Source: an uncultured Acidobacteriota bacterium
Lineage (GTDB): Bacteria > Acidobacteriota > Terriglobia > Terriglobales > Acidobacteriaceae
DNA: 64,000 nt
NCBI GenBank assembly: GCA_903873705.1
Contig: CAIQPK010000035.1
Coordinates: 1-64,000 of the forward strand
Direction of reading: 5' to 3'
Shown here piece after piece: positions 45,127 to 54,500 of this stretch. Numbering within the stretch: the first letter of the stretch is position 1; the number at the start of each line of letters is the position of its first letter. The notes below the pieces were generated by a model, which saw only the letters and a list, made by a program, of their open reading frames with translations, made no database searches and was not told the origin of the DNA. A program made the translations under genes and the position numbers.

Positions 45127-45681
45127 CTAAACCAGCGGCGTATTCCGGTTCTCCATCGACCGCATCCACTCCACCATCCGCTCCGCCAAAACCGGCAGCC
45201 CAAACAACAGACCCGCCACCAGACCCGTCGAAGCCAGGTCGTTCATGTAGAACGGCACACCCGCCGCATAGCAGGCCGACAGTCCGCGCAAATCATGGGT
45301 GTACGAAACCTGCGAGCCGGCCCAAACCGCAAAGTTGCTCACCAGGAAGAAGCTCGTGGCCGAAGCCAGCACGCCAGCAACCACCCGCAGCGCCGTCACC
45401 TTACGCAGCACAACGGAGCCGGTCAGGCACACCGCGGCATACCACGCCCACGTCACCAGGTAGCTCGAAACCTGGAACGGATAGCCATACACCTGCGTCG
45501 TCAGGTAGTAATCCGACACCGCCATCACCCCGGCAGCCACCAGCGCCTGCCAGCGCGAACGCCGCGCGCCGAAGAACAGCAGCCCCGCACCCACGGCAGT
45601 AAAGTTCAGCCCATGCCCATGCAGCGCGTGGGGCAGCAGACGGCTCAACGCAGCCAGCAAAAGTACGAGATAAGCAGCCAT
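45127..45681 (-). CDS. DUF6580-like membrane protein
   Basis: 184 residues with five or six hydrophobic segments. The N-terminal LLPHALHGHGLNFTAVGAGL and the phrase VMAVSDYYLTTQVYGYPFQV are what I associate with the DUF6580 group of small membrane proteins, sometimes compared with energy-coupling substrate-binding subunits. That comparison is tentative. No riboswitch is seen in the 5' spacer (45682-45906). Confidence 0.65.
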   Translation of the reverse strand: MAAYLVLLLAALSRLLPHALHGHGLNFTAVGAGLLFFGARRSRWQALVAAGVMAVSDYYLTTQVYGYPFQVSSYLVTWAWYAAVCLTGSVVLRKVTALRVVAGVLASATSFFLVSNFAVWAGSQVSYTHDLRGLSACYAAGVPFYMNDLASTGLVAGLLFGLPVLAERMVEWMRSMENRNTPLV

Positions 45682-45906
45682 AATCTTTGCCTCTAAAAAG
45701 GGAGTACCCGCACAACACGGGCGTCATTCCTGATTGTACGCGATGCCGACACGTTCACACCCGCTACCGCATCAAGTGAAATGTCAGAGTTTTATCTGTG
45801 AGCAGCCAACCGGGTGGCGAAACGAGTGCTCACTCCAGCCATGATAAAACTCGTTCTGGCGGCGCAGATTCTTACCGAACAGGTCAACGCCCTGAGGTCC
45901 CTACCT

Positions 45907-48135
45907 ATGTCTTTCCCCGCGTCTGGTATCCGCCGAGTCTCCCTCGTGGCCATTACCCTCGTCGCGCTGCTCAGCCTGGGCCGGCCCGCCTGGGCCAGCG
46001 GCGACTACAACGACTGTTCCTCGGCATGGCGGCTGGTGCATCACGACTACCAGGGATGCAGCAACATGGTTTTGCTGTCACCCGCCAACGACACGCGCGT
46101 CAACCTTCTGCTATTAGTGGCCGACCTGAGATCGGCCCGGCCGGGTGCCGGGTTCAAAGCACGCGCAGCCACCTCTTCCGATTCTCCCTTGTTCTCCTGG
46201 GAAGATTTTTCCAGCGCACTCGAGCCCGCTCCTGACAAAACCACCCGGCCTGATAGCCCCGCAGCAGGGCAAGGCGACCCGGTCCCCTGCCCGCCCACGC
46301 TTTTTCCGGACGATCCCTTTCTCCTGGCCCTGCAGGCGGACCGCACCTTGCAGCCGGATGAACGCGACGCGCTCCTGACTGCGCGAAGAAAGACGGGAAG
46401 CGGCTGTGCCGCCGATATCGCGCTAAGCACCATTGCCGCCACAGAGAAAGTCACCAGGACGGCGCCAGCCAGGGCCTACGCACTGTATCTCGAGGGTGCC
46501 GCAGCCTTCTGGCGGGCGGACTTCGACAAGGCGGCCGCGACCTTCGCCTCGCTCGTCACGACGCAAACCCCATGGGTGCGTGAAACCGCGGCCTACATGC
46601 TGGGTCGCACCCTCATCAACCGCGCACAGGTTGGCGCGTTCGACGAATACGGTTCTTTCGCGAAGAACTGGCACGCCGAAGCGACAACCGTAACCGCCGC
46701 CGAGTCAGCACTGGACAAATACCTGCAGCAGTATCCGCAGGGCGCCTATGCGCAGTCGGCACGCGGTTTGAAGCGGCGGGGATACTGGCTGGCGGGGGAC
46801 ACCGCCAGGCTCGAAGAAGAGTATGGCGCGCTCCTGCTGCTGTCGCCGCAGGAGCGAGGTATAAGCGATGCGGACCTCGTGCAGGAGATAGACAACAAGG
46901 TCACCACGCCCCCGGGCGAAGACACCATCGATAACCACCGTGCCTCGGAAGAGGCGCTCATGAAAGCCACACAAAGCCCGCTGCTGCTCGCGATGCTCGA
47001 TCTGCGCGCGATGCGCACCGCGGAATTGACCGGGTCGAACGGCGACGGGGGACACAATCCACCTCTCTCACTTCCCGAACTGCAGCGGCAAAGAGCGTAC
47101 TTCGCCGCACAGATGCCGCTCTACGAATACCTCCTGGCCGCGCATGCATTCTATGTAGAGAACAAGCCTGCAGACGTGCTGCGCATGATCCCTGATGCCG
47201 CCCGGCAGAGCTCTTTCAGTTACGTCCAGTTCAGTCGGCAAATGTTGCGCGGCCTCGCGCTCGAAGCGGTGAAAGATCATAACGCGCTTCCCTTCTGGAT
47301 GCAGATGTTGCCCGGCGCTAAGGCCACAAACCAGCGCCCGGTGCTAGAGCTGGCCATTGCTTACCACGAAGAGCGCGCAGGCGAACTCCGCAATATCTTT
47401 GCAGCGGCGTCGCCAGTTCACTATCCCTATCTGCGCGAGGTGCTGCTGGCCAACATCGCTGATGCCGACCTGCTGCGTACGCAGGCCACAAACACCAATG
47501 CAAGCCAGCGTGAGCGCGACCTCGCACTCTTCACCCTGCTCTATAAGGAAACGGCGCACGGCGACTCGGTAAATTTTCTGAAGGACCTTGCGCTTGTTCC
47601 TCCCACCGCGTCCGCCAATGGCTCCTACACGCTCTATGACGGCATCGATATCTACTTCGCTTCCGACGAACCCAGGCGGCTCCCCTCCATTCCCCTCGGC
47701 GTCTTTCTGCATGACAAAACGGACGCAACCTTCGGCTGCCCCGGTCTAGGTGCGAGTGAGCAGCAGCTGGCGCACGATGCGGATAACCCGACGGCCCGGC
47801 TCTGCGTCGCGGAGTTCATGCGTCTCAACCAATCCGTTATGCCCCAGGCAGAGGCCACCTTCTCTGCCGATGAGTTGGGTGGCACCCCGTCGCTGTTTCC
47901 CGGCGGAAAATACGTGCGCATGGACACCTACATCGCCGTGCTCGCCAACCCGAAGGCCAGCAGGAACGACAAGGCCTTCGCCCTCTATCGTGCCGTCAAC
48001 TGCTACGGTCCCTCCGGCAGCAACGCCTGCGGAGGCAAAGATGTACCTCTGGCACAGCGCAAGGCGTGGTTCACCACGCTCAAGCGCGAATACGCGACCA
48101 CGCGGTGGGCCAATGCGCAAAAATATTTCTGGTAA
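45907..48135 (+). CDS. large secreted alpha-helical (TPR-like) protein
   Basis: 742 residues from the ATG at 45907 (TGAGG about ten bases upstream), which opens a signal peptide (ending RPAWASG); an upstream reading from 45814 buries it. Most of the protein is helical pairs such as EGAAAFWRADFDKAAATFAS and WVRETAAYMLGRTLINRA, as in tetratricopeptide repeats. Several Cys are present near the N terminus and in the last 60 residues. No named family. Its end overlaps the DUF3142 gene by 23 bases, so the two probably act together outside the cytoplasm. Confidence 0.72.
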   Translation: MSFPASGIRRVSLVAITLVALLSLGRPAWASGDYNDCSSAWRLVHHDYQGCSNMVLLSPANDTRVNLLLLVADLRSARPGAGFKARAATSSDSPLFSWEDFSSALEPAPDKTTRPDSPAAGQGDPVPCPPTLFPDDPFLLALQADRTLQPDERDALLTARRKTGSGCAADIALSTIAATEKVTRTAPARAYALYLEGAAAFWRADFDKAAATFASLVTTQTPWVRETAAYMLGRTLINRAQVGAFDEYGSFAKNWHAEATTVTAAESALDKYLQQYPQGAYAQSARGLKRRGYWLAGDTARLEEEYGALLLLSPQERGISDADLVQEIDNKVTTPPGEDTIDNHRASEEALMKATQSPLLLAMLDLRAMRTAELTGSNGDGGHNPPLSLPELQRQRAYFAAQMPLYEYLLAAHAFYVENKPADVLRMIPDAARQSSFSYVQFSRQMLRGLALEAVKDHNALPFWMQMLPGAKATNQRPVLELAIAYHEERAGELRNIFAAASPVHYPYLREVLLANIADADLLRTQATNTNASQRERDLALFTLLYKETAHGDSVNFLKDLALVPPTASANGSYTLYDGIDIYFASDEPRRLPSIPLGVFLHDKTDATFGCPGLGASEQQLAHDADNPTARLCVAEFMRLNQSVMPQAEATFSADELGGTPSLFPGGKYVRMDTYIAVLANPKASRNDKAFALYRAVNCYGPSGSNACGGKDVPLAQRKAWFTTLKREYATTRWANAQKYFW

Positions 48136-48844
48136 AACGCCCTTGCGTGCGCTGTTGCTGCTTTTAATAGGCGCTGCCAGCATTGCCCGCGCACAGTCCT
48201 CCGTCGTGCAGGCCAGCCGTTACGACGCCTTCTGGCTCTGGGCGGGAGTGGTGCCGCAGCCTGCGCTGGCGCACGCCCGCACCGTCTATCTGCTGGACGC
48301 CGAAGTAAGGCCCGGCAAGTCGGCGCTTATCTCCCAGCGCCCGGCAGTTCCCCACGTCCGCTACGCTGAAGTCTGGATGGTAGTCCGTGTCGAAACACTC
48401 GACTGGTCTCCGGGCCTCTACACACAGGTGCTGTCCGATCTCGCCCGCTGGCGCCAGGCGGGCAACCGCATCGCCGGTCTTCAGATCGACTTCGATGCCC
48501 ACACCCGCCATCTGGAATCCTACGCCATCTTCCTCCGCGACTTGCGCCGGCGACTCCCCGCCGGCTGCAGGCTCGGGATCACCGGGCTCCTCGACTGGAG
48601 CAGCCAGGGCGACCCCCAGGATCTTGACGCTCTCGCAGGGGCAGTCGATGAGGTCGTGCTGCAGATTTACCAGGGCCGCCACGTCATCCCGGGATACGAA
48701 CGTTATCTGATTCGCCTCGATCGGCTCAAGATCCCCTTCCGTATCGGTTTGCTGGAGGGAGGCGAATGGCAACAACCCGAGAACCTCGCCGCGAACCCCT
48801 ACTTCCGCGGCTTCGTCGTCTTCCTGCAGAATCCTCCACGCTAG
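48113..48844 (+). CDS. secreted DUF3142-like protein
   Basis: 243 residues from the ATG at 48113. Signal peptide about 1-27 (ending ASIARAQ). The remainder looks like a TIM-barrel-like DUF3142 protein: VVQASRYDAFWLWAGVV, GNRIAGLQIDFDAHTRHLES and DEVVLQIYQGRHVIPGYERY. The two Asp in QIDFDAH sit where glycosidase-like barrels have acids. It overlaps the preceding helical-repeat gene and is likely translated with it. Confidence 0.75.
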   Translation: MRKNISGKTPLRALLLLLIGAASIARAQSSVVQASRYDAFWLWAGVVPQPALAHARTVYLLDAEVRPGKSALISQRPAVPHVRYAEVWMVVRVETLDWSPGLYTQVLSDLARWRQAGNRIAGLQIDFDAHTRHLESYAIFLRDLRRRLPAGCRLGITGLLDWSSQGDPQDLDALAGAVDEVVLQIYQGRHVIPGYERYLIRLDRLKIPFRIGLLEGGEWQQPENLAANPYFRGFVVFLQNPPR

Positions 48845-48890
48845 CGGTGTCAGGCGCAGGCCAATAGCAGCAGCCCGCGTCAGGTCGGTG

Positions 48891-49991
48891 CTATCGCTGC
48901 GCCGCCCCATCCATCGTCTGCCGCACCACCCGCCCCTGCGCATCCACCTCCGCCGTCGCCGTCAACGGAGGCGCCGGTCTCGACCGCCAGAACGGAATAT
49001 CCAACATGAACCGCGGGTCCCGGAACGTCACCACCGCATCCTCCGCTTTCGCCACGCCCAGCCCCCGCGCCGGATCGTTCGCCGCGCTCTCCGTCACAAA
49101 CGGCATCGGCGACCAGCCCATATACGCCCGCCCCACCTGGCTCTCCATCGCCGCCAGCACCGCCGGCGTCCGTACCGGCTTCAGGTGGATGTCCTGCTCC
49201 GGCGTCAGCACGCCCGTCAGCACGTTGCCATCCGCCATCTGGTAAAAGCCGCCAAAATCCGACACCGTATGCCACGCAAACGGATTCAGCGGATCAGGAT
49301 TCGCCTCCACCGCCAGCGGCTGCGCATACTGCGGAGCCGCATCACCCGTCACCACCGCCATCGACTGCGACCGCGCAATCTCCGCCGCCCGGGCATGGGA
49401 AACCCCCCGCAAACCCCACCAGCTCACCACACCCAGCAACGCCGCCACCGCCCAGCCACGCCCGCGAAACACCTCCCGCCGCACCCCAACCTCGCTGCCC
49501 ACCAGCCCGAACAGCACCGGCATCACCAGCCCGCCCACCAGCAGCAAAATCATCACCGGGTCGACAATGAACACAAACGATCCCGCATACCAACGCCCGC
49601 TGAACGGAAAGAACGGCCGTATCCCGTAGTTGTTCGTGTAATCCAGTAGCAGGTGGCTCAGCAGCGCCACCATCGCAAACCCGTACAGCCATCCCCACCG
49701 CACCGGCGCCTGCGTCACGGCCGCATCGCCTCGCGCACGACTCACCCGCCAACGATGCAGCAGCCAAACCGCACCCACAATCAGCCCCGCTTCAAACGGC
49801 AGCCCCACAAACGTATGCGTAATCCCGCGATGATGCTGAAAGCCGTTCACCGGCCCGGTCCACGCCCACAGCGTATCGATGTCCGGGAACTCGGCCGCAA
49901 CCACCATGGTCAACGTGGCGTAAGCCGCCTTGCGGTTCAGGCCGGCACGCGACAGGCAGGCGCCCGTCAGGGAATGGGTTATAGGGTCCAT
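48891..49991 (-). CDS. membrane-bound metal-dependent hydrolase (YdjM/DUF457-like)
   Basis: 366 residues. The N terminus MDPITHSLTGACLSRAGLNR and then EFPDIDTLWAW and FQHHRGITHTFVGLPFEAGL carry the conserved His and Asp of this inner-membrane family. Four membrane helices follow and then a soluble C-terminal part of about 180 residues that is longer than in the short family members. The substrate is not known. Confidence 0.85.
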   Translation of the reverse strand: MDPITHSLTGACLSRAGLNRKAAYATLTMVVAAEFPDIDTLWAWTGPVNGFQHHRGITHTFVGLPFEAGLIVGAVWLLHRWRVSRARGDAAVTQAPVRWGWLYGFAMVALLSHLLLDYTNNYGIRPFFPFSGRWYAGSFVFIVDPVMILLLVGGLVMPVLFGLVGSEVGVRREVFRGRGWAVAALLGVVSWWGLRGVSHARAAEIARSQSMAVVTGDAAPQYAQPLAVEANPDPLNPFAWHTVSDFGGFYQMADGNVLTGVLTPEQDIHLKPVRTPAVLAAMESQVGRAYMGWSPMPFVTESAANDPARGLGVAKAEDAVVTFRDPRFMLDIPFWRSRPAPPLTATAEVDAQGRVVRQTMDGAAQR

Positions 49992-50003
49992 GCAGGACCA
50001 AGT

Positions 50004-50121
50004 CTAGAGCATTTTCTCTGCTGCTGGATTTCCCGGAAGCGTCCTGCAGTGGCATTTTCATTAGGGAAAATACCCATCGAGATCGCCTCCCCGGCCTAAA
50101 CCCACAGGGAAAACGCTCTAG
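50004..50121. repeat. 118-bp MITE-like inverted-repeat element
   Basis: CTAGAGCATTTTCTCTG (50004-50020) and CAGGGAAAACGCTCTAG (50105-50121) are inverted copies matching at 15 of 17 positions. An inner GCATTTTC ... GGGAAAATACC pair is also visible. The right arm supplies the stop codon of the gene at 50118. No coding capacity. It resembles short non-autonomous elements. Confidence 0.65.
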
Positions 50122-51038
50122 CTGTTGACTGCTACCGGCTGCAGAACACGAGGACCCTTTTCTTCCTCACGCGGTGTACTCGCCACGATCATCGCTGCCA
50201 GTTCACCCGGCGCCATGCAGTCTGGCGTGAAGCCGCTGATCGCCACAAACCCTGGCTCGTCGCCCAGCGCTTCGGAGATCTTGTTCCAGAAGAAGTACGG
50301 TGACGTCGTCGGCAGCAGCACCATCCGGCGTTCCGGTTCGGGCAGGGCAAAGTACGCTCCCCACACCACCAGCGCCGCGCACGCGCCCAGGCCGCTGTAA
50401 AAGTACAGGATCGAATAGATGTGCTGCGCTGAAGGCGTCGGGAACCAAGCCGACTGGATCAGCTGCGTCGTTGCCAGGATGCCCAGCCCGATGCTCGCGC
50501 CAAACGCCCGGCTGCCAAACGTCAGGCCCAGCGGACGAAGCGCGATGCACACAAAGAGCAGCAGGCAGAGCGTAAGTACACTGGCCGTCTGCTGCATCTG
50601 GCCAACCATGTTCACCAACTCAGAACGCCCAAACATATGCGGCCCGATCGCCACACCCAGTGAAACCGCCACCGAGATCGCCGCAATCCACCGGAAGATA
50701 ATCGCGCCCAGCTTCTTCAACGGCTCAAAGGGTGCCAGCGCCATGTTGTAGATGCCGTATACCAGCAACACCATCAGCACCGCCTCCATCACAGAAGAGG
50801 GCCAATAGCTGCACGCATAGATGTTGTAGGCCGCCGGCTTGCTCAGGCCAATCTCTTTGCGGAAGAAAAGGATGGGAATCGTAACCGCTGCATAAAGGCA
50901 GCGAATGCCAACGTAGGCCGCCAGCATGGGGAAATCGCGCATAACACGGCGCCGCAACATAAGGAGCAGTATGCCAGCGCAGAGAAACAACTCTGCGATG
51001 CTCACCCACTCAACTAATAGTTTCGGCGACAATGGCAA
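50118..51038 (-). CDS. hypothetical seven-span membrane protein
   Basis: 306 residues with seven hydrophobic segments (about 10-28, 40-60, 80-100, 115-135, 148-168, 180-200 and 212-235) and a C-terminal cytoplasmic tail of about 65 residues (PDCMAPGELAAMIVASTPRE). Many paralogues of this layout exist in Acidobacteria as far as I recall, all unnamed. Its stop codon lies in the MITE-like repeat. Confidence 0.7.
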   Translation of the reverse strand: MPLSPKLLVEWVSIAELFLCAGILLLMLRRRVMRDFPMLAAYVGIRCLYAAVTIPILFFRKEIGLSKPAAYNIYACSYWPSSVMEAVLMVLLVYGIYNMALAPFEPLKKLGAIIFRWIAAISVAVSLGVAIGPHMFGRSELVNMVGQMQQTASVLTLCLLLFVCIALRPLGLTFGSRAFGASIGLGILATTQLIQSAWFPTPSAQHIYSILYFYSGLGACAALVVWGAYFALPEPERRMVLLPTTSPYFFWNKISEALGDEPGFVAISGFTPDCMAPGELAAMIVASTPREEEKGPRVLQPVAVNS

Positions 51039-51165
51039 CTCCTCCGACCCCGATAGTAGGGGGAGCGGAGGAGTTACACAAGTGAAAATTTACGCGCTTA
51101 CGGCCAAAGTTGTATACCTCCCACTTTGGTGTTACGCTGATCCCGCGACCGGGACCGCGAATCGA

Positions 51166-51330
51166 CTAGTCGATTCCGCAGCCATTCGGATCGTTCAGCG
51201 GGCAAAGCGGCACGGGCATTGCCGAAGCATTGGCAACAACTACGCGGCCGGTGGTCTTCGAGTGAGCAGTGGAAACAGCGCCGGTGATGGCAAGGGCAAC
51301 AACGAAGACCCGAATCATGGTGTTTTTCAT
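51166..51330 (-). CDS. 54-residue secreted peptide with two Cys
   Basis: 54 residues: MKNTMIRVFVVALAITGAVS opens a clear Sec signal peptide (cleavage likely near residue 24), followed by about 30 residues ending VPLCPLNDPNGCGID. AGGAG is nine bases before the ATG. The two Cys could form a disulfide. I recall similar short peptides with a PLCP-DPNGC end in other Acidobacteria, often in several copies. It is divergent from rnr, with two 16-bp palindromes between. Signal, toxin or structural roles are all open. Confidence 0.7.
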   Translation of the reverse strand: MKNTMIRVFVVALAITGAVSTAHSKTTGRVVVANASAMPVPLCPLNDPNGCGID

Positions 51331-51390
51331 GGTGATACTCTCCTAGGGAATGTGGGGCTAATAAAGATTTCTCCGGTTCAACCGGATAGA

Positions 51391-51406
51391 TACAACTTAA
51401 GTTGTA
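51391..51406. promoter_or_regulatory. 16-bp palindrome, candidate operator 1
   Basis: TACAACTTAAGTTGTA is a perfect 16-bp palindrome about 60 bases upstream of the secreted-peptide ATG. It shares the core ACTTAAGT with a second palindrome 58 bases away. Confidence 0.6.
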
Positions 51407-51448
51407 CCCACCCCTAAGTCCACCAGGTTTCGAAACTTGCAATACTAC

Positions 51449-51464
51449 TAACACTTAAGTGTTA
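51449..51464. promoter_or_regulatory. 16-bp palindrome, candidate operator 2
   Basis: TAACACTTAAGTGTTA is a perfect 16-bp palindrome, 72 bases before the rnr ATG. A GTTTCGAAAC palindrome (51427-51436) lies between the two sites, and GTTAC/GTAAC arms follow (51461-51474). Confidence 0.6.
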
Positions 51465-51535
51465 CGCAGGTAACACCGATGGGTTAGTTAGTAGTACACA
51501 ACCCCCGTTACCCTAAACGGCGTATTCTGGCCTCA

Positions 51536-54500
51536 ATGCCTGCCCCTCAAAACCCCCGTTCCGACCGCGACCTGCTCGCCAGAATCAGCCGCGCAGCAGG
51601 CCAAAAGGCTGGATATAAGCAGCTAATCCGCGAACTCGGCCTCGGTGGAGGACGCGAGCGCCGCCTCCTCCTCGAGCAGCTCGCCACGCTCGTTGCCCGC
51701 AAGGAGCTGGTCGCTCTCAGCGAAAATATGTGGGCCCTTCCCAAACCCCAGCCAGAAGCCGCCCTACCGAAACGGGACCCAAGCGCCCGCTTTCAAGATT
51801 TCGAGACGCACGCACGCTCCGGACGCGACCGCTACATCTCTGGCCGCCTCGACCTCCACCGCGACGGCTTCGGCTTCGTCCGCCCCGACGCCCCCCGCAC
51901 CGGCAAACCCGCGCCAGAAGACATCTTTATCCCACCCAACGAGATCAACGGAGCCATGCAGGGCGACCTCGTCCTGGTCGACGAGCTCCCGCCTGACCGC
52001 ACCGGACGCCGCTCCGGACGCATCGCCCGCGTCCTCACCCGAAAAAATCCCACCGTCGTCGGCATTTTTCACTACGCCGTCCCCTCGCGATTACGAGAAC
52101 GCGGTGACCGGGGCACTTTGGTATCCGGCAACTTCGTTACCCCCCTCGACGAGCGCGTAGCCTCCCTCATCTCCATACCCATCGGCGCAGAACTCCTTCC
52201 CCCACAAGCAGATTCGCCCCACCGCACCATAGGCGACGAAGCCCGCCCGCAGTCCTGGCAGCCCAAAGACCCCCGCTACCCCCTCGAAGGCCTCGCCGTC
52301 GACGTCGAAATCACCAGCTTCCCCTCGCCCGGTCATCCCGCCCGCGGCCGCCTCATCGAAGTCCTCGGCCCGCCCGACGCCTTCGGTGTCGACGTCGAAA
52401 TCATCATCCGCAAACACCACATACCCCACACCTTCCCCCCGGACGTCCTCTCCGAAGCTGCGCAGCAGTCCGCGCAAACCGTTGCCGCGCTTGCCGCTGA
52501 AGATCCCGCCACCCTCGAAACCCGCGAAGACTTCCGCGGCCTCCCCATCGTCACCATCGACGGCGAAACCGCCCGCGACTTCGACGACGCGGTCCTCGTC
52601 CGCCCGCTCCCCAGCGGCAACACCGAGCTCCAGGTCCACATCGCCGACGTCAGCTTCTACGTCCGCCCCGGCTCCCCCCTCGACACCGAAGCCCGCGTCC
52701 GCGGCACCAGCGTCTACTTCCCCGACCGCGCCGTCCCCATGCTGCCGCACGCCCTCTCCAGCGGCATGTGCTCGCTCCTGCCCAACGAGGACCGCCTCGT
52801 CCAGAGCTGCATCATGGAAATCGACCCTCGCGGTGAAATCGTCGGCTACCGCGTCACCGAAGGCCTTATACGCAGCGTCCGCCGCTGCACCTACACCACC
52901 GTCCAGCACTGCCTCAACGCCTCTCCCGAAGCTGCGGCATGGAACCAGGGCCCAGGCCCCAGGACCCGGGGTCCAGAGAGCACGCAGGTAGCGCCTTCTG
53001 AACCCTGGGCCCTGGACCCTGCGCCCTCGTCTCGCCCGGCCGTCACCCCACCCCCCACCGCCGAAGACCTCGCCGAGCGCGAACTCATCGCCGCCACCCA
53101 CCCCGAGCTCCCCGCCGCCTTCGACCGCATGTTGGAGCTCGCCCTCCGCCTCAACGCCAAGCGCCGGCGTCGCGGCTCCATCGACTTCGACCTCCCCGAA
53201 CCCATCGTCGAGTTCGATCCCGACGGCAACATGAAAGCCATCGTCCGTTCCGAGCGCGGTTGGTCCCACCGCCTCATCGAAGAGTTCATGCTCTCCGCCA
53301 ACGAGTGCGTCGCCACCTGGCTCGAGCATAAGAACATCCCCTCTATATACCGTATCCACGAAATGCCCGACCCCAAGCGCATCGTCGATTTCGAGGAAAC
53401 CGCCGCCACCTTCGGCCAGACCCTCGGCATCGGCGGCCTCCCGGTCCGCAAGCTCACCATGAAAGCCGACCGCCGCGACGTCCAGCGCAACAAGGCAAAA
53501 GGCCGCGACACACGTTCACCCCAGCGCCACGAAATCCCAGACAAGATCCCCGTCACCCCGCAGATGTACCAGAAGCTCATCCGCCGCATCCAGGGCCACC
53601 CCGAAGAGCGCATCCTCGCCTACCTCATGCTCCGCTCGCTCAAGCAGGCCCGTTACGCCGAAAAGAACGAAGGCCACTTCGCTCTCGCCAGCCCCAGCTA
53701 CACCCACTTCACCTCCCCCATCCGCCGCTACCCCGACCTCATCGTCCACCGCCTCCTCCGCGCCATGCTTCACGCCGGCGCCGACCCCCGTGGCGGCCCC
53801 ATCACCTCCGCCGACACCCAACCGTGGCAAGCCGAACTCGACCGCAGCAAAGGTAAGGGTCCAGCGCCAAGGGCCCAGGTTCCAGCGAGCCTCGCCGCAC
53901 ATTTGTCATCTCGACTAGACCGCCCCGCCACAAATCTGTCATCTCGACCAGACCGCCCCTCCACAACTCTGTCATCTCGACCGGAGCGCAGCGCAGTGGA
54001 GAGACCTGCAGTTGAACCTGCCACCAATGCGAGATCGCAAGCTGCGCCTTCTGGGCCCTGGGCCCTGAACCCTGTCCCCTCGCTCCCCCCCATCTCCGCC
54101 GAAGAGCTAACCGACATCGCCACCGAGTCCTCCCAATCCGAGCGCCGCGCCGCCGACGCCGAGCGCGAGCTCATCGAGTGGAAAAAAATCAAATTCATGC
54201 AGGACCGCATCGGCGACGACTTCCGCGCCATCATCCTCTCCGTCACCAAATACGGCTTCTTCGTCGAGCTCGACGACATCTTCATCGAAGGCCTGGTCCC
54301 CCTCCAGTCCCTCGTCGGCGACTTCTACACCTTCCGCGACACCGACCGCACCATCGCCGGCGCCCGCACCGGCCACGTCTTTTCGATAGGCCAACGCGTC
54401 GAAGTCATCCTCGACCGCATCGACCGCCAGCAACGCCGCCTACAGTTCGCCCTCCTCCCCGGCACCGAACCCCAGCTCCCCACCCTCCGCCCCGGCTCCT

